Below, piece after piece: positions 1-9,736 of a DNA stretch of 64,000 bases. Source of the DNA: Acidimicrobiaceae bacterium (GTDB taxonomy: Bacteria > Actinomycetota > Acidimicrobiia > Acidimicrobiales > RAAP-2). Location of the stretch: assembly GCA_003133325.1 (NCBI GenBank), contig PKXA01000111.1, forward strand, positions 62,001 to 126,000, in the 5' to 3' direction. Below the pieces are notes generated by a model that was not told where the DNA came from, ran no database searches, and was given only the letters and a program-made list of their open reading frames with translations. A program made the position numbers and the translations under genes. Every line of letters starts with the position of its first letter. The stretch's first letter is position 1.

Positions 1-58
1 GTCGCTCGGTCGGGACCAAGGGCTTGACCCGGTTCGACGGGCAGGTTGCTTGTGTTGA

Positions 59-420
59 TTATGCCGCCTGATGGGCGGCGTTGCGGTGGATTGATTCCCC
101 TCCTGCTGGGCTGCAGTAATTCAGCGAGCTGTGAAGCCGGCGGAGGTTGTACCGACCCTCGATGTAATCGAAGACTGCGTGACGCAGGCCGTCGCGAGTT
201 TGCCAGCCGCGAGTGTCGATGAGTTCGCGTTCGATGGTGGCGAAGAAACGTTCGGCCACTGCGTTCGGCCACTGCATTGGCCCTTGCGCCCGATGGAGAG
301 CACGGCGCCGTTCAGCCTGGCGAGTTCACCATACTCAGCGCTCGGAGGTTGACGTTCGATGCTGATCACTCCGATTCGGGCGACGTCGGAAACGTGCCGA
401 ACGGTTCCACCACCCGCCAA
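59..420 (-). pseudogene. IS3-family transposase (OrfB/integrase core) remnant, frameshifted and 5'-truncated
   Basis: ORF 59..277(-) has NAVAERFFATIERELIDTR...GRYNLRRLHSSLNYCSPA, the canonical IS3 OrfB C-terminus; the preceding part (..VLSIGRKGQC) lies in a different frame in ORF 121..420(-). A 13-bp tandem duplication sits at the frame break. Confidence 0.8.
250..275. repeat. 13-bp perfect tandem duplication gttcggccactgc x2 at the transposase frameshift
   Basis: Read directly: gttcggccactgc (250-262) followed by gttcggccactgc (263-275). Confidence 0.9.
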
Positions 421-514
421 ACCTTCCAGGGTCAGTGGGGCGACCGCGAGGAATACATGGCAGTCTCCCTACCACTTGTTCGACGGAGTGTGTCCAAGTG
501 CTGCAAGCAGATCA

Positions 515-1042
515 TCAATCGAGCTCGGTCAGCACCTCGCCGATGATCTTCGTCGTCTGGTGAGCGGGGAGCGGGTCGCCGCCTTCCGCCTCTGCGACCT
601 CTGCGGCAAAGTCTTCGACTGAGTGAACACCGCCGACGAGGACGTGGCGCAACGCTTCACCGCTCGCTTCGGGATCGTCGAGCGCCTCCACCGCCGGCGC
701 CACTGCATGGTCGGGTGAGGTCGCTACTGTGTGCACAAGCGCCATGGCTTCCTGCCGGCCGGTTGCTGTCGAGACAACCGGTGCACGATCGGGGTTCTGC
801 TGAAGGTCCCACTCGGCGAGCGCCTCGTCGTATCCTCCTTCGCCCGGATGGAGCAGCCGGGTCGTGGGCGCCGCATTCGTCTGGGTTTCTTCGCCCTCAG
901 AACTGTCAGACGAGGTATCGGTATCGTCATCGGTTTGGTGGCGCCGTTCCTGCTGCAAGGGAACGACGAGGGTGCTATCGGAGTTACGAACGATGTCCAT
1001 GGGCAGTTCTCCTTGGGTTGACGACGCCTGCACGACGACCAA
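515..1042 (-). CDS. Hypothetical protein; central part resembles the N-terminus of FAD-linked (BBE/FAD_binding_4) oxidases, possibly a fragment
   Basis: ORF with HPGEGGYDEALAEWDLQQNPDRAPVVSTATGRQEAMALVHTV, similar to the PGD.GYDEAR.VWN...RPA motif; ATG at codon 15 may be the true start. Confidence 0.5.
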   Translation of the reverse strand: MVVVQASSTQGELPMDIVRNSDSTLVVPLQQERRHQTDDDTDTSSDSSEGEETQTNAAPTTRLLHPGEGGYDEALAEWDLQQNPDRAPVVSTATGRQEAMALVHTVATSPDHAVAPAVEALDDPEASGEALRHVLVGGVHSVEDFAAEVAEAEGGDPLPAHQTTKIIGEVLTELD

Positions 1043-1538
1043 GACCTATTCTTACCCACGGTAGCCCTACGATGTCCTTCCTAAAACGCAGCGTTCGGCT
1101 TCACTCAATCTCGTAGGATTGCCCGCTCGGTTTCGGCAGGATCCGCACAAGGCTTGGGGGGCATTCGACCTTGCATCAATGACACCATCCCGGCATCCTT
1201 CCGCCTATGGGCGAAAAACACTGGGATGCACTGTGGATCACCTGTGCATTGGGTGGTCTGGGGTAGTTCGGGTTTCTTGTGGCTCGGAATGTGCGAGTGC
1301 CGTCATTTGCAGCCGGCGGCGCTGGTCCATCGAGGTTTCCGACGGAGAGTACCGCGCGGCCACCTGCCACTCGTCGTGGGCCTCGGACACTGCCGCTGCG
1401 GCTCAAACGGCCCGAACCCAGTGAAATACGGCGCGAATTCAGACGGCGTGTGGGGTGATTGTTGAGTTGCCGAAGGATGTTCCAGCACGCGTCTGGCGCG
1501 CAACGGCACTTTCGCCGTGCACCGTCGTCTATGTGACG

Positions 1539-2408
1539 ATGGTGATCATGGACGCTGAACGGGTCATCTTCGAAGGCTTCGAGGGATTGCAGTTGGTTGC
1601 GGACGTGCGCGGGGATCCCGACGCCTGGCCCGTGCTCTTCCTCCATGGGGGTGGTCAGACCAGGCATGCATGGGGTTCGACAGCCGAGAAGGTCGCCAGC
1701 CAGGGATGGCGGACGATCGCGCTCGACCTCCGTGGCCACGGTGACAGCGACTGGGCACCCAACGGCGACTACTCCTTCACGGCGTTCTGCGCGGATTGTG
1801 TCGCAGTGGTCGACCAGTTGGGACGGCCACCGGTTCTGGTAGGGGCCTCACTCGGGGGCATGGCGGCGATGCTTGCCGAGGGAACCAGCGATCGAACCGT
1901 CTCGTCTGGCCTGGTGCTGGTGGACATCACACCCAAGGCCAACCCCGCGGGGATCGAGCGCATCACGGTGTTCATGCGATCGGGTTTCGCCGGGTTCGAC
2001 ACGCTGGACGAAGCGGCAGAGGCGATCGCCGCATACACCCCCGAGCGAACCAGGCGAGCCAATCCTGCTGGCCTCAAGAAGGTGCTGCGCCAGCGAAACG
2101 ACCGTTGGTACTGGCACTGGGACCCGAGGGTCATCGACCAGGATCGCACCGAGGTGGTGCCTGACCGTCTTGCCGGACTTCTCGACGTTGCGCTGAGCAA
2201 TATCCACGTACCCACGATGCTCGTCCGAGGACTCCTCAGCGACGTCGTCACCGAGGAAGGTGTCGATGACTTGCTGGCACGGATCCCCGACGCCACGGTC
2301 GTCGGGGTCGACGGGGCGGCCCACATGATCGCCGGTGACCGCAATGACGCCTTCTCCGATGCCGTGATCGCCTTCTTGCGGGACCGTGTCCGACCGACGA
2401 TCGACTAG
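1539..2408 (+). CDS. Alpha/beta hydrolase
   Basis: LFLHGGGQTRHAWG, DLRGHGDSD, GASLGGMAA nucleophile elbow; ORF open from 1455, likely ATG at 1539 or 1548. Confidence 0.88.
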   Translation: MVIMDAERVIFEGFEGLQLVADVRGDPDAWPVLFLHGGGQTRHAWGSTAEKVASQGWRTIALDLRGHGDSDWAPNGDYSFTAFCADCVAVVDQLGRPPVLVGASLGGMAAMLAEGTSDRTVSSGLVLVDITPKANPAGIERITVFMRSGFAGFDTLDEAAEAIAAYTPERTRRANPAGLKKVLRQRNDRWYWHWDPRVIDQDRTEVVPDRLAGLLDVALSNIHVPTMLVRGLLSDVVTEEGVDDLLARIPDATVVGVDGAAHMIAGDRNDAFSDAVIAFLRDRVRPTID

Positions 2409-2426
2409 AGGAAGGCCGAGCTTCCT
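2409..2426. terminator. Candidate hairpin after the hydrolase stop (AGGAAG-gccgag-CTTCCT)
   Basis: Perfect 6-bp inverted repeat directly after the stop, in a convergent intergenic region; no clear U-tract. Confidence 0.35.
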
Positions 2427-2474
2427 GCCCACGGGATGAGGTTACCCCCCCCAAAAAGGCGTCGGCCTCCCGGT

Positions 2475-3683
2475 TCAGGCGGCGGTGTCGAATCCCATCA
2501 GACGGTTCAGGTTGCCGCCCATGATCTTGGCGACATCATCGGTTGGGAGCGAGTGCAACTCGTCCACGAAGCTGAGGGGGTCGGCCATGCCCTCGGGGTG
2601 CGGGTAGTCGGATCCGAACAGCACCCGGTCGGCACCCAGGAGCTCGATCAGTCCCACCGGGTCTTCCTCGTGGAACGGATGCACATAGATATTTCGCTTG
2701 AACACCTCGACCGGGTCCTCTTCGAAGGAGTGAGGGGCTGACGAGTAGGCGTGCTCCATGTCCCGAATCAATGGGCGTACCCAGTTGCTGCCGTTCTCCA
2801 CCGGTGCGAACCTCAGCTCCGGGAATCGGGTGCACAAACCGTGGCCGATGAGCGATGCCATGGTGTCCATGATCGGCCGACCCTGGTGGCCGACGATGGC
2901 CATGAACCCCGAGCCACCTTTGAACGGGGTCATCTCACCTCTGGTTACCCCTTCCCACTCGTTGATGTACCGCTGGTACCCACTGTCGGAAGCGTGCATG
3001 CCCACGGGGATGCCGGCTTCGACCACCAGCTTCCAGAACGGGTCGAACTCGGGCAACGCCATGGAGCGGGGTCCCATGAACCCGGGCACAGGGGCCGGGC
3101 GGATGAGGATGATTTTGGCTCCGTGCTCGAGCACCCACTCGAGCTCCTCGATGGCCTGCTCCACAATGCCGAGGTGAATCACCGGGGTGGGGAAGATCCG
3201 GTTCTCGTAGTTGAACGTCCAGTGCTCGTGCATCCACTGGTTGAGGGCATGGACCACCGCATGGGTGGCCGGCGGATCACCACGGAGGCGCTCCTCGAGG
3301 AGGCTTGCCAACGTGGGCCACATGAGCGCCCGGTCGATTCCCAGTTCGTCCATGAGTTTGAGGCGGGGCTCGGGGGCGCTGAAACCGGGCAGGGACCGCA
3401 TGGGCTTGCCCATGATTTCGCGCCGCGATTTTCCCTCGGGGTTGCCGGACTTGAAGTACTCCTCCTGGGCACCGGGGGCAGCCACCACCTCGAAGGTGGG
3501 ATTGGGGATGTAATTGCTGATCAGCCCGCCCACCGCGATCTTGGTGCGGCCGTTGATCTCCACATACTGGATGAGCCCGGCGTACTCCGGCGGCAGGAAT
3601 TTGGTGAACGCATCAGTGGTCTCGTACAGATGGTTATCGGCGTCGAAGACCGGAAAACCCAACGTTCGTGGAGACATGGCCAT
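2475..3683 (-). CDS. Amidohydrolase-2 family metal-dependent hydrolase (TIM barrel)
   Basis: FPVFDADNHLYE, ...VGMHASDSG, ...VLFGSDYPHPEG motifs of amidohydrolase_2 proteins. Confidence 0.88.
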   Translation of the reverse strand: MAMSPRTLGFPVFDADNHLYETTDAFTKFLPPEYAGLIQYVEINGRTKIAVGGLISNYIPNPTFEVVAAPGAQEEYFKSGNPEGKSRREIMGKPMRSLPGFSAPEPRLKLMDELGIDRALMWPTLASLLEERLRGDPPATHAVVHALNQWMHEHWTFNYENRIFPTPVIHLGIVEQAIEELEWVLEHGAKIILIRPAPVPGFMGPRSMALPEFDPFWKLVVEAGIPVGMHASDSGYQRYINEWEGVTRGEMTPFKGGSGFMAIVGHQGRPIMDTMASLIGHGLCTRFPELRFAPVENGSNWVRPLIRDMEHAYSSAPHSFEEDPVEVFKRNIYVHPFHEEDPVGLIELLGADRVLFGSDYPHPEGMADPLSFVDELHSLPTDDVAKIMGGNLNRLMGFDTAA

Positions 3684-3876
3684 CGCCCTTCTCTCGTGGG
3701 ATGCATTCCCCGGTTCTCGACAAACCGGGATGGCGGCAATGCAGCGGTGGGGCTCTCATGCGGAACCTGTCGGCGATGATACCAGTGCAGAGCCGCTGGC
3801 GGAAATGGCATTTGCGGTGAGGAATGAGTCTGGGAGAAGGTGGCCTGAGTGGAACCCATTCTGTACACTCGGAACG

Positions 3877-4068
3877 ATGCGCGTGATCGTGGATTGGGAG
3901 TTGTGCGAGTCGAACGCGCTGTGTATGGCCGCGGCCCCCGAGGTCTTCGAGGTCCGCGACGACGACCGCCTCTATGTGCTGGTCGAGGAACCCGGCGAGG
4001 AGCTCCGATCGAAGGTGGAACTGGCGGTGAGGTCATGTCCTATGACGGCGCTGAGCATCGCCGGGTAA
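3877..4068 (+). CDS. Ferredoxin, 3Fe-4S type (P450-associated style)
   Basis: MRVIVDWELCESNALCMAAAPEVFEV...CPMTAL; internal ATG of ORF 3514..4068 gives a 63-aa protein. Confidence 0.88.
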   Translation: MRVIVDWELCESNALCMAAAPEVFEVRDDDRLYVLVEEPGEELRSKVELAVRSCPMTALSIAG

Positions 4069-4126
4069 TCGAGCATCGCCGATGCGGGCGGTCCGGATTG
4101 CCGCCGGTTTCGACGGGAGTGGAGAG

Positions 4127-5644
4127 ATGACCATGTCACCGACGGTGGGCGCGGCACTACCCGAAGAGGGAATCCCCTACGGGACGCGGTTGCACCAGGT
4201 GGCCGAGCCCCGGCGTGACGAGGTGGCCATCGTGTTTGTTGCCGAAGACGGCGGTGAACGGAATGTCGACTGGGGTGAGCTCGATGATCGGTCGACCCAG
4301 CTGGCCCGGGTGCTCTCCGACCAGGGGTTGGCGGCGGGGGACTCCCTGGCCATCTCCTTGAAGAACTCCCCCGAACACCTCTTTACCTGTTTCGCCGGGT
4401 GGAAGGTGGGGGCCACGGTGGTGCCCATGCGCTGGGACCTGCCCGATTGGGAGCTGAACCGTTTGCTCGGGGTGCTGAAACCGGCCGTCGTGGTGGGGGC
4501 CGACGAGATCGAGTGGCTGGAGAGGAGCCGTTCGGAGTCGACCGAACCGCTCCCCGACGTGACGGCGCCGCACGGCTGGGGAGTGTGCAGCTCGGGGTCC
4601 ACCGGGGCACCGAAGATCATCGTGCAGAAGGACCCGGCGCTGTTCCTCCCCACCATGGTCGTGACCTCGACCGTCGTCGAGTCATTCGGTCAGTTGCCCA
4701 AACCGCAACTGGTGCTGCTGCCGGCCCCGCTCTACCACAGCAATGGATTCACCGCCGTCCGGAATCTGATGGCGGGTGACCCCATCGTGTTGCTGGAGCG
4801 GTTCAACGCCGCCCTCATCGTGGATCTCATCGAACGACACCGGATCACCGGCTTCATCGCCGCCACCCCCATGCTGCAGCGCCTTGCCCAGTTGCCCGAC
4901 ATCGCAGAGCGGGACCTCTCCAGCCTCACCTGGGTGCAACAAGGCGCCGCCTCCCTCCCGATCTGGTTGGGCCGGTTCTGGATCGACCTGGTCGGGCCCG
5001 AGCACTTCTACCTCTCCTACGGGTCCTCGGAGGGCGCCGGGCTGGTGGTCTGCCGGGGTGACCAGTGGCTCGACCACCCCGGCACCCTGGGCCGGGGGTT
5101 CACCGACACCGAGGTCCGCATCATCGGTGCCGACGGCCAGACCCTTCCGCCCGGCGAGATCGGCGGTATCTACCTCAAGCGACCCCAGGGCCCGGCGGCC
5201 ATGTACGTGGGCGACGATGTGGCGCCCATGGAGACCACGGCCGATGGCTTCGTGACGGTGGGGGACGTGGGGTGGCTCGACGAGGACGGGTATCTGTTTA
5301 TGGCCGACCGACGGGTCGACATGATCGTCACCGGCGGGGTCAACGTCTTTCCCGCCGAGGTGGAGGAGGCACTGAGCGAGCACCCCGGCATCATCGACGT
5401 GGTGGTGGTCGGCTTGGCCGACCCGGACTGGGGACGGCGGGTCCATGCCATCGTGCAGGCCCGTGATGCCACGGTGGGCGCCGACGATGTGATCGAGTTC
5501 GCCCGGGACCGGCTGGCCCCGTACAAGGTCCCGAAGACCGTCGAGTTCGTCGACATCATCCCGCGCAGTGAGGCCATGAAGCTCAACCGGGCCCAACTCA
5601 CCGCCGAGCGCGACGACGCGGTGCCCGCTGAAGACGGCCGGTGA
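4127..5644 (+). CDS. Acyl-CoA synthetase (AMP-binding, class I adenylate-forming)
   Basis: SSGSTGAPKIIV, YGSSEGAG, GDVGWLDEDGYLFMADRRVDMIVTGGVNVFPAEVE; internal ATG at 4127. Confidence 0.9.
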   Translation: MTMSPTVGAALPEEGIPYGTRLHQVAEPRRDEVAIVFVAEDGGERNVDWGELDDRSTQLARVLSDQGLAAGDSLAISLKNSPEHLFTCFAGWKVGATVVPMRWDLPDWELNRLLGVLKPAVVVGADEIEWLERSRSESTEPLPDVTAPHGWGVCSSGSTGAPKIIVQKDPALFLPTMVVTSTVVESFGQLPKPQLVLLPAPLYHSNGFTAVRNLMAGDPIVLLERFNAALIVDLIERHRITGFIAATPMLQRLAQLPDIAERDLSSLTWVQQGAASLPIWLGRFWIDLVGPEHFYLSYGSSEGAGLVVCRGDQWLDHPGTLGRGFTDTEVRIIGADGQTLPPGEIGGIYLKRPQGPAAMYVGDDVAPMETTADGFVTVGDVGWLDEDGYLFMADRRVDMIVTGGVNVFPAEVEEALSEHPGIIDVVVVGLADPDWGRRVHAIVQARDATVGADDVIEFARDRLAPYKVPKTVEFVDIIPRSEAMKLNRAQLTAERDDAVPAEDGR

Positions 5645-5740
5645 CCGCGTGCCGGCTCGACTAGGTGGCCCCAGCGGGACTGGGCTATACCGTGCCGAGT
5701 TGGCGGCGCGGCCGATACGACGAGAAGGGGAGTTTCGAAG

Positions 5741-6658
5741 ATGACCGAATACAAGTACGTCACCTACGAGGAGTTGGAGGGCGGCGAGATCGTTCGGATT
5801 CTCCTCAACCGTCCCGAGACCCGGAACGCCCAGAACCGCGGGCTGCTGGTCGACCTCGATGACGCCATGGGCCGCGCCGAGGAGGACGACAAGGTTCGGG
5901 TGGTCATTCTCGGCGGGGTCGGGCCGCTCTTCTCCTCCGGGCACGACATGGGCTCCAAGGAAGCCATCGCCGAGCGCCGTCCCGGACCGGACCAACACCG
6001 CACCGCCACCATCAATGGGGCCACCCGCGAGGGAACAGAGGCGCGCATGCTCCAAGAGTGGCACTACTACTTCCAGAACACGATGAGATGGCGGAACCTG
6101 CGGAAGATCACCGTGGCGCAAGTGCAGGGAACCGTGTACTCGGCCGGGCTCATGCTCATGTGGGCCTGTGATCTGATCGTGGCCGCCGACGACGTGTACT
6201 TCGCCGACGTGGTGGGCACCCGGCTCGGGATGTGTGGGATGGAGTACTTCGGGCACCCGTGGGAGTTCGGGCCGCGTCGGACCAAGGAACTGATGCTGAC
6301 CGGCGATGCCATCGATGTCGAAGAAGCGCACCGGCTGGGGATGGTGAGCAAAATCTTCCCCGTCGCCGAGTTGACGGAGCAGACCCTCGCCTACGCCCGC
6401 CGCATTGCCAACGTCCCCACCATGACGGCACTGATGATCAAGGAGTCGGTGAACCAGACGGTGGACAACATGGGCTTCTACAATTCGCTGCAGGCCTGCT
6501 TCAACCTCCATCAGCTCAATCATTCCCACTGGGCCGAGATCCACGACAGCAAGTACCCGGTGGCCGAGCCTGCCGATGGTGTTCCCAATTGGAAGAACGC
6601 CCCCCCGGTCCGGTTGGCAGTGAAGGATGCGGTGGAGGGACCCGTTCCGGCCCGGTGA
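5741..6658 (+). CDS. Enoyl-CoA hydratase/isomerase family protein
   Basis: ILLNRPETRNAQNRGL, crotonase fold pattern; GAGAAGGGGAG upstream as RBS. Confidence 0.9.
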   Translation: MTEYKYVTYEELEGGEIVRILLNRPETRNAQNRGLLVDLDDAMGRAEEDDKVRVVILGGVGPLFSSGHDMGSKEAIAERRPGPDQHRTATINGATREGTEARMLQEWHYYFQNTMRWRNLRKITVAQVQGTVYSAGLMLMWACDLIVAADDVYFADVVGTRLGMCGMEYFGHPWEFGPRRTKELMLTGDAIDVEEAHRLGMVSKIFPVAELTEQTLAYARRIANVPTMTALMIKESVNQTVDNMGFYNSLQACFNLHQLNHSHWAEIHDSKYPVAEPADGVPNWKNAPPVRLAVKDAVEGPVPAR

Positions 6659-8205
6659 GACTTCGACCGACCTACCGCCAGGCTGACGCCACGCGGTATC
6701 GGCGTCCCGGTGGCGCCTGGGACGTCCCGACACTCGACGAGTTGCTGGCCTCGCCTCGTCCGGCCGACGGTTCGGCCATCGTCGACGGGGACAACCGACT
6801 CGATGCCGCCACCGTCGAGCGACTGGTGGCGGCGGTGTCCGGCGGGCTCCGGGCACTGGGTGTCCACCGGGGTGACGTGGTCTGCTGGCAACTTCCCAAC
6901 TGGTGGGAGGCCATCGTTCTCTTCCGGGCCTGTTGGAGATGCGGTGCGGTGGCCGCCCCGATCCACCACCAGGTGGGGCCGGCCGAAGTCGGCGAGATGC
7001 TCGACTCCTTGGATCCGGTGGCTTCGTTGGCATCGACCGGGATGCCCCTGGCCGAACGAAAAGGGACCATCGGAGTACGTAACGGAGATCCCCGTTTCGA
7101 TGACCTGATGGCTGGCCGCCCGCTGCAGTCACCTCTCGGGCGAGGAGCGGACGTGGCGGTGGTGCTGTTCACCACCGGATCCACCGGGCATCCCAAAGCG
7201 GTGCTGCACTCCAATCGGGGCCTGGCCTACAAGGCCCTGTCCATGACGACAGCCCACGGTTTGTCGAGCACCGACACCGCGCTGATGCCGTCGCCGCTGG
7301 CTCACGTGTCCGGATTGTTGAACGCCGTGCTCGTGCCCGGGACGGCGGCCATGCCGGTGGTGTTGATGGAGAAATGGGATCCCGAGCTGGGAGTCCGTCT
7401 GGTTGGCGAGCACGCCGTCTCATTCATGATCGGCCCGCCCACGCTCTTTTTGGGAATGATGGACGTGGCCGGATCTCGGACCCACCTGAAGAGCCTGCGG
7501 GTGGTCTCGTGCGGCGGCATGGGGGTGACCCCCGAGTTCATCGACGCGGCCCGCCAAGAGTTCGGCGCCACCGTGAAGCGCACTTACGGATCGACCGAAG
7601 CCCCGACCATCACCACGTGCACCGCCGGTGACGGAGCCGACAAGGCACGGGATACCGACGGGCACTCGGTCGGTGACGCGGTCATTCGGGTGGTGGACCC
7701 GGTCAGCAACCGCAGTGTCCCGGCCGGGGAGCGAGGGGAGGTTCTCTTGCGGGGCCCCGAGCTCTTCGTCGGCTACGCCGACGAGAGCCAGACCAGAGAA
7801 GCTGTCCGCCGGGGATGGTTTGCCACCGGCGACCTGGGCACGCTCGACGGCGAGGGTTGGTTGACCATCGTGGGACGGGTGAAGGACCTGATCATCAGGG
7901 CGGGCGAGAACATCGCATCGGCAGAGGTGGAACGGCTGCTCGAGCTGCACCCCGGTGTCCGCCAGGCGGTGGTGGTCGGGTGCCCGGACAAACGGGTGGG
8001 GGAGCGGGTGGCGGCGTTCATCGTGGGGGACCGCCATCTCGACGTGGAAGAGTGTCGACGCTGGTTCGCGGCCCAGGGAGTGGCCCGGTTCAAGACGCCG
8101 GAGTTGGTGGTGCACCTCGAGGAGATCCCGCTGTTGGGGATCGGGAAGCCCGACCGTCCGGCGTTGCGGGCCCGGGTGGCCGCACTGTCCGCGGTCGGCC
8201 GGTGA
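6655..8205 (+). CDS. Acyl-CoA synthetase (AMP-binding)
   Basis: LFTTGSTGHPKAVLHSN, YGSTEAPT, GDLGTLDGEGWLTIVGRVKDLIIRAGENIASAEVE; GTG start overlaps the preceding stop (GTGA). Confidence 0.9.
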   Translation: MRLRPTYRQADATRYRRPGGAWDVPTLDELLASPRPADGSAIVDGDNRLDAATVERLVAAVSGGLRALGVHRGDVVCWQLPNWWEAIVLFRACWRCGAVAAPIHHQVGPAEVGEMLDSLDPVASLASTGMPLAERKGTIGVRNGDPRFDDLMAGRPLQSPLGRGADVAVVLFTTGSTGHPKAVLHSNRGLAYKALSMTTAHGLSSTDTALMPSPLAHVSGLLNAVLVPGTAAMPVVLMEKWDPELGVRLVGEHAVSFMIGPPTLFLGMMDVAGSRTHLKSLRVVSCGGMGVTPEFIDAARQEFGATVKRTYGSTEAPTITTCTAGDGADKARDTDGHSVGDAVIRVVDPVSNRSVPAGERGEVLLRGPELFVGYADESQTREAVRRGWFATGDLGTLDGEGWLTIVGRVKDLIIRAGENIASAEVERLLELHPGVRQAVVVGCPDKRVGERVAAFIVGDRHLDVEECRRWFAAQGVARFKTPELVVHLEEIPLLGIGKPDRPALRARVAALSAVGR

Positions 8206-8247
8206 CGGTGATGAAATGACAATCCATCGATCTGAAAGGAAGTGGTG

Positions 8248-9735
8248 ATGTCCGGAGGGATTGTGTCGTGGGGGGTTTATCTGCCCTACTGGCGGCTCGA
8301 GCGCGCTGCCATCGGCGCGGCGTTCGGCACTGCCACCGCCAGGGGAACCCGGGCGGTTGCCTCCTATGACGAGGACACCACCACCCTGGGTGTGGAGGCA
8401 GGGCGCCGGGCGCTGAGCATCGCCGGGGTGCCGGTTCCCGAGGATCTCTTCTTCTCCACCCCGGCTCCGGCATATCTCGACAAGACCAACGCCACCACGA
8501 TTCACGCTGCACTGGGCCTTCCGCCGGGTGCCGGCGCCTATGACCTCTGCGGTTCGGTGCGTTCGGCCTGGGCCACCATGAGCCTGACCGCCCTCAGCGG
8601 TGAGCGGCGTCCGTCCATGGCCGTCATCTCTGATCTGCGCACCGGTCTGCCGGGTGGGGCCGAAGAGAGCCAGGGAGGGGATGGTGCGGTGGCATTCGTC
8701 TTCGCTCCCGAGGGCGGTGTGGCCGAGGTGAAGGGACATGCATCGGTCACCGACGAATTCCTCGAGCGCTGGCGGATTCCGGGCGAGACAGCCTCCCGTC
8801 AATGGGAGGATCGCTTCGGCGAGGAGGTCTACCTACCTGCGGCCCGAGCCGCCTTCACCGCTGCGCTGCAGAACGCAGGCCTGACCATCGACGACGTCGA
8901 CCATTTGGTGGTGGCCGGCCTGCATGCCCGGGCCGTCGGTTCGCTGCGGAAATCGCTCGGCGTTCCGTCGGACCGTGTGGCCCCCGACCATGTGGCGCGC
9001 ATCGGGAATCTCGGTGCCGCCCAAGCCGGAGTGGGTCTGGCTGATGTGTTGGAACGCGGGTCTCCCGGCCAGGTGGTGGTGGTGCTCGAGCTCGCCGACG
9101 GGGCTGACGCGGTCGTGTTGCGCACCACGCCCGCCCTGGCCGCGGTACAAGAGGAACGGCGGAAGGCGGGCTCGATCGATGTCGCGGCACTGGCCGGCCA
9201 GGGTCGCGCCGACCTCCCGTATGCGGTGTTCCTCACCTGGCGGGGCCACCTCCGCCGTGAGCCCCCGCGCCGACCCGATCCCGAACGGCCCGATGCTCCC
9301 GCCATGCGACGGAACGAGAGTTGGAAATTCGGCTTCGTTGCCAGCCGTTGTGTGGCGTGCGGTTTTGTCCACCTTCCGCCCACCCGGGTCTGCCTGTCGT
9401 GCCGGGCCGTCGACCGGATGGAACCTCTGCGGCTGGCCGATGTGAGGGGCACGGTGGCCACCTACACCGTCGATCGATTGGCGTTCAGTCTTTCACCGCC
9501 CATGGTCGGAGCGGTGATCGACTTCGACGGCGGCGGTCGATACCGGGGAGAGATGACCGACGTCGACCCCGGGACGGTGTCCATTGGCACCCGGGTCGAG
9601 ATGACCTTCCGGCGCCTCTACACCGCCGAAGGGGTACATAATTACTTCTGGAAGGCTCGGCCCCTGTCCGACGGCGGCGGAGCAACGGACGAGGACGCCG
9701 GGTCGGTTGACGCGGGTGGAACAGAGAGAGGCTGA
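8248..9735 (+). CDS. HMG-CoA synthase-like (thiolase-fold) protein fused to a C-terminal DUF35 zinc ribbon/OB-fold domain
   Basis: N-terminal GIVSWGVYLPYWRLER...; C-terminal SRCVACGFVHLPPTRVCLSC followed by an OB-fold-like segment. Confidence 0.85.
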   Translation: MSGGIVSWGVYLPYWRLERAAIGAAFGTATARGTRAVASYDEDTTTLGVEAGRRALSIAGVPVPEDLFFSTPAPAYLDKTNATTIHAALGLPPGAGAYDLCGSVRSAWATMSLTALSGERRPSMAVISDLRTGLPGGAEESQGGDGAVAFVFAPEGGVAEVKGHASVTDEFLERWRIPGETASRQWEDRFGEEVYLPAARAAFTAALQNAGLTIDDVDHLVVAGLHARAVGSLRKSLGVPSDRVAPDHVARIGNLGAAQAGVGLADVLERGSPGQVVVVLELADGADAVVLRTTPALAAVQEERRKAGSIDVAALAGQGRADLPYAVFLTWRGHLRREPPRRPDPERPDAPAMRRNESWKFGFVASRCVACGFVHLPPTRVCLSCRAVDRMEPLRLADVRGTVATYTVDRLAFSLSPPMVGAVIDFDGGGRYRGEMTDVDPGTVSIGTRVEMTFRRLYTAEGVHNYFWKARPLSDGGGATDEDAGSVDAGGTERG

Positions 9736-9736
9736 C

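Noticed and set aside
1066-1117. CCTACGA/TCGTAGG inverted repeat with AACGC-a-GCGTT inside
   Set aside because: Short arms with a long loop; within chance expectation for a region this size, no supporting context.
6232-6654. N-terminal extension of the 6232..8205 ORF
   Set aside because: Overlaps the enoyl-CoA hydratase in another frame; homology to AMP-binding ligases starts after GTG 6655.
4682-7132. 816-aa minus-strand ORF and similar long antisense ORFs (7420..8802, 12759..14210, 16181..17785, 49969..51612)
   Set aside because: They lie opposite clearly coding genes, have Arg/Pro/His/Gly-rich low-information sequence, and are typical shadow ORFs of high-GC DNA.
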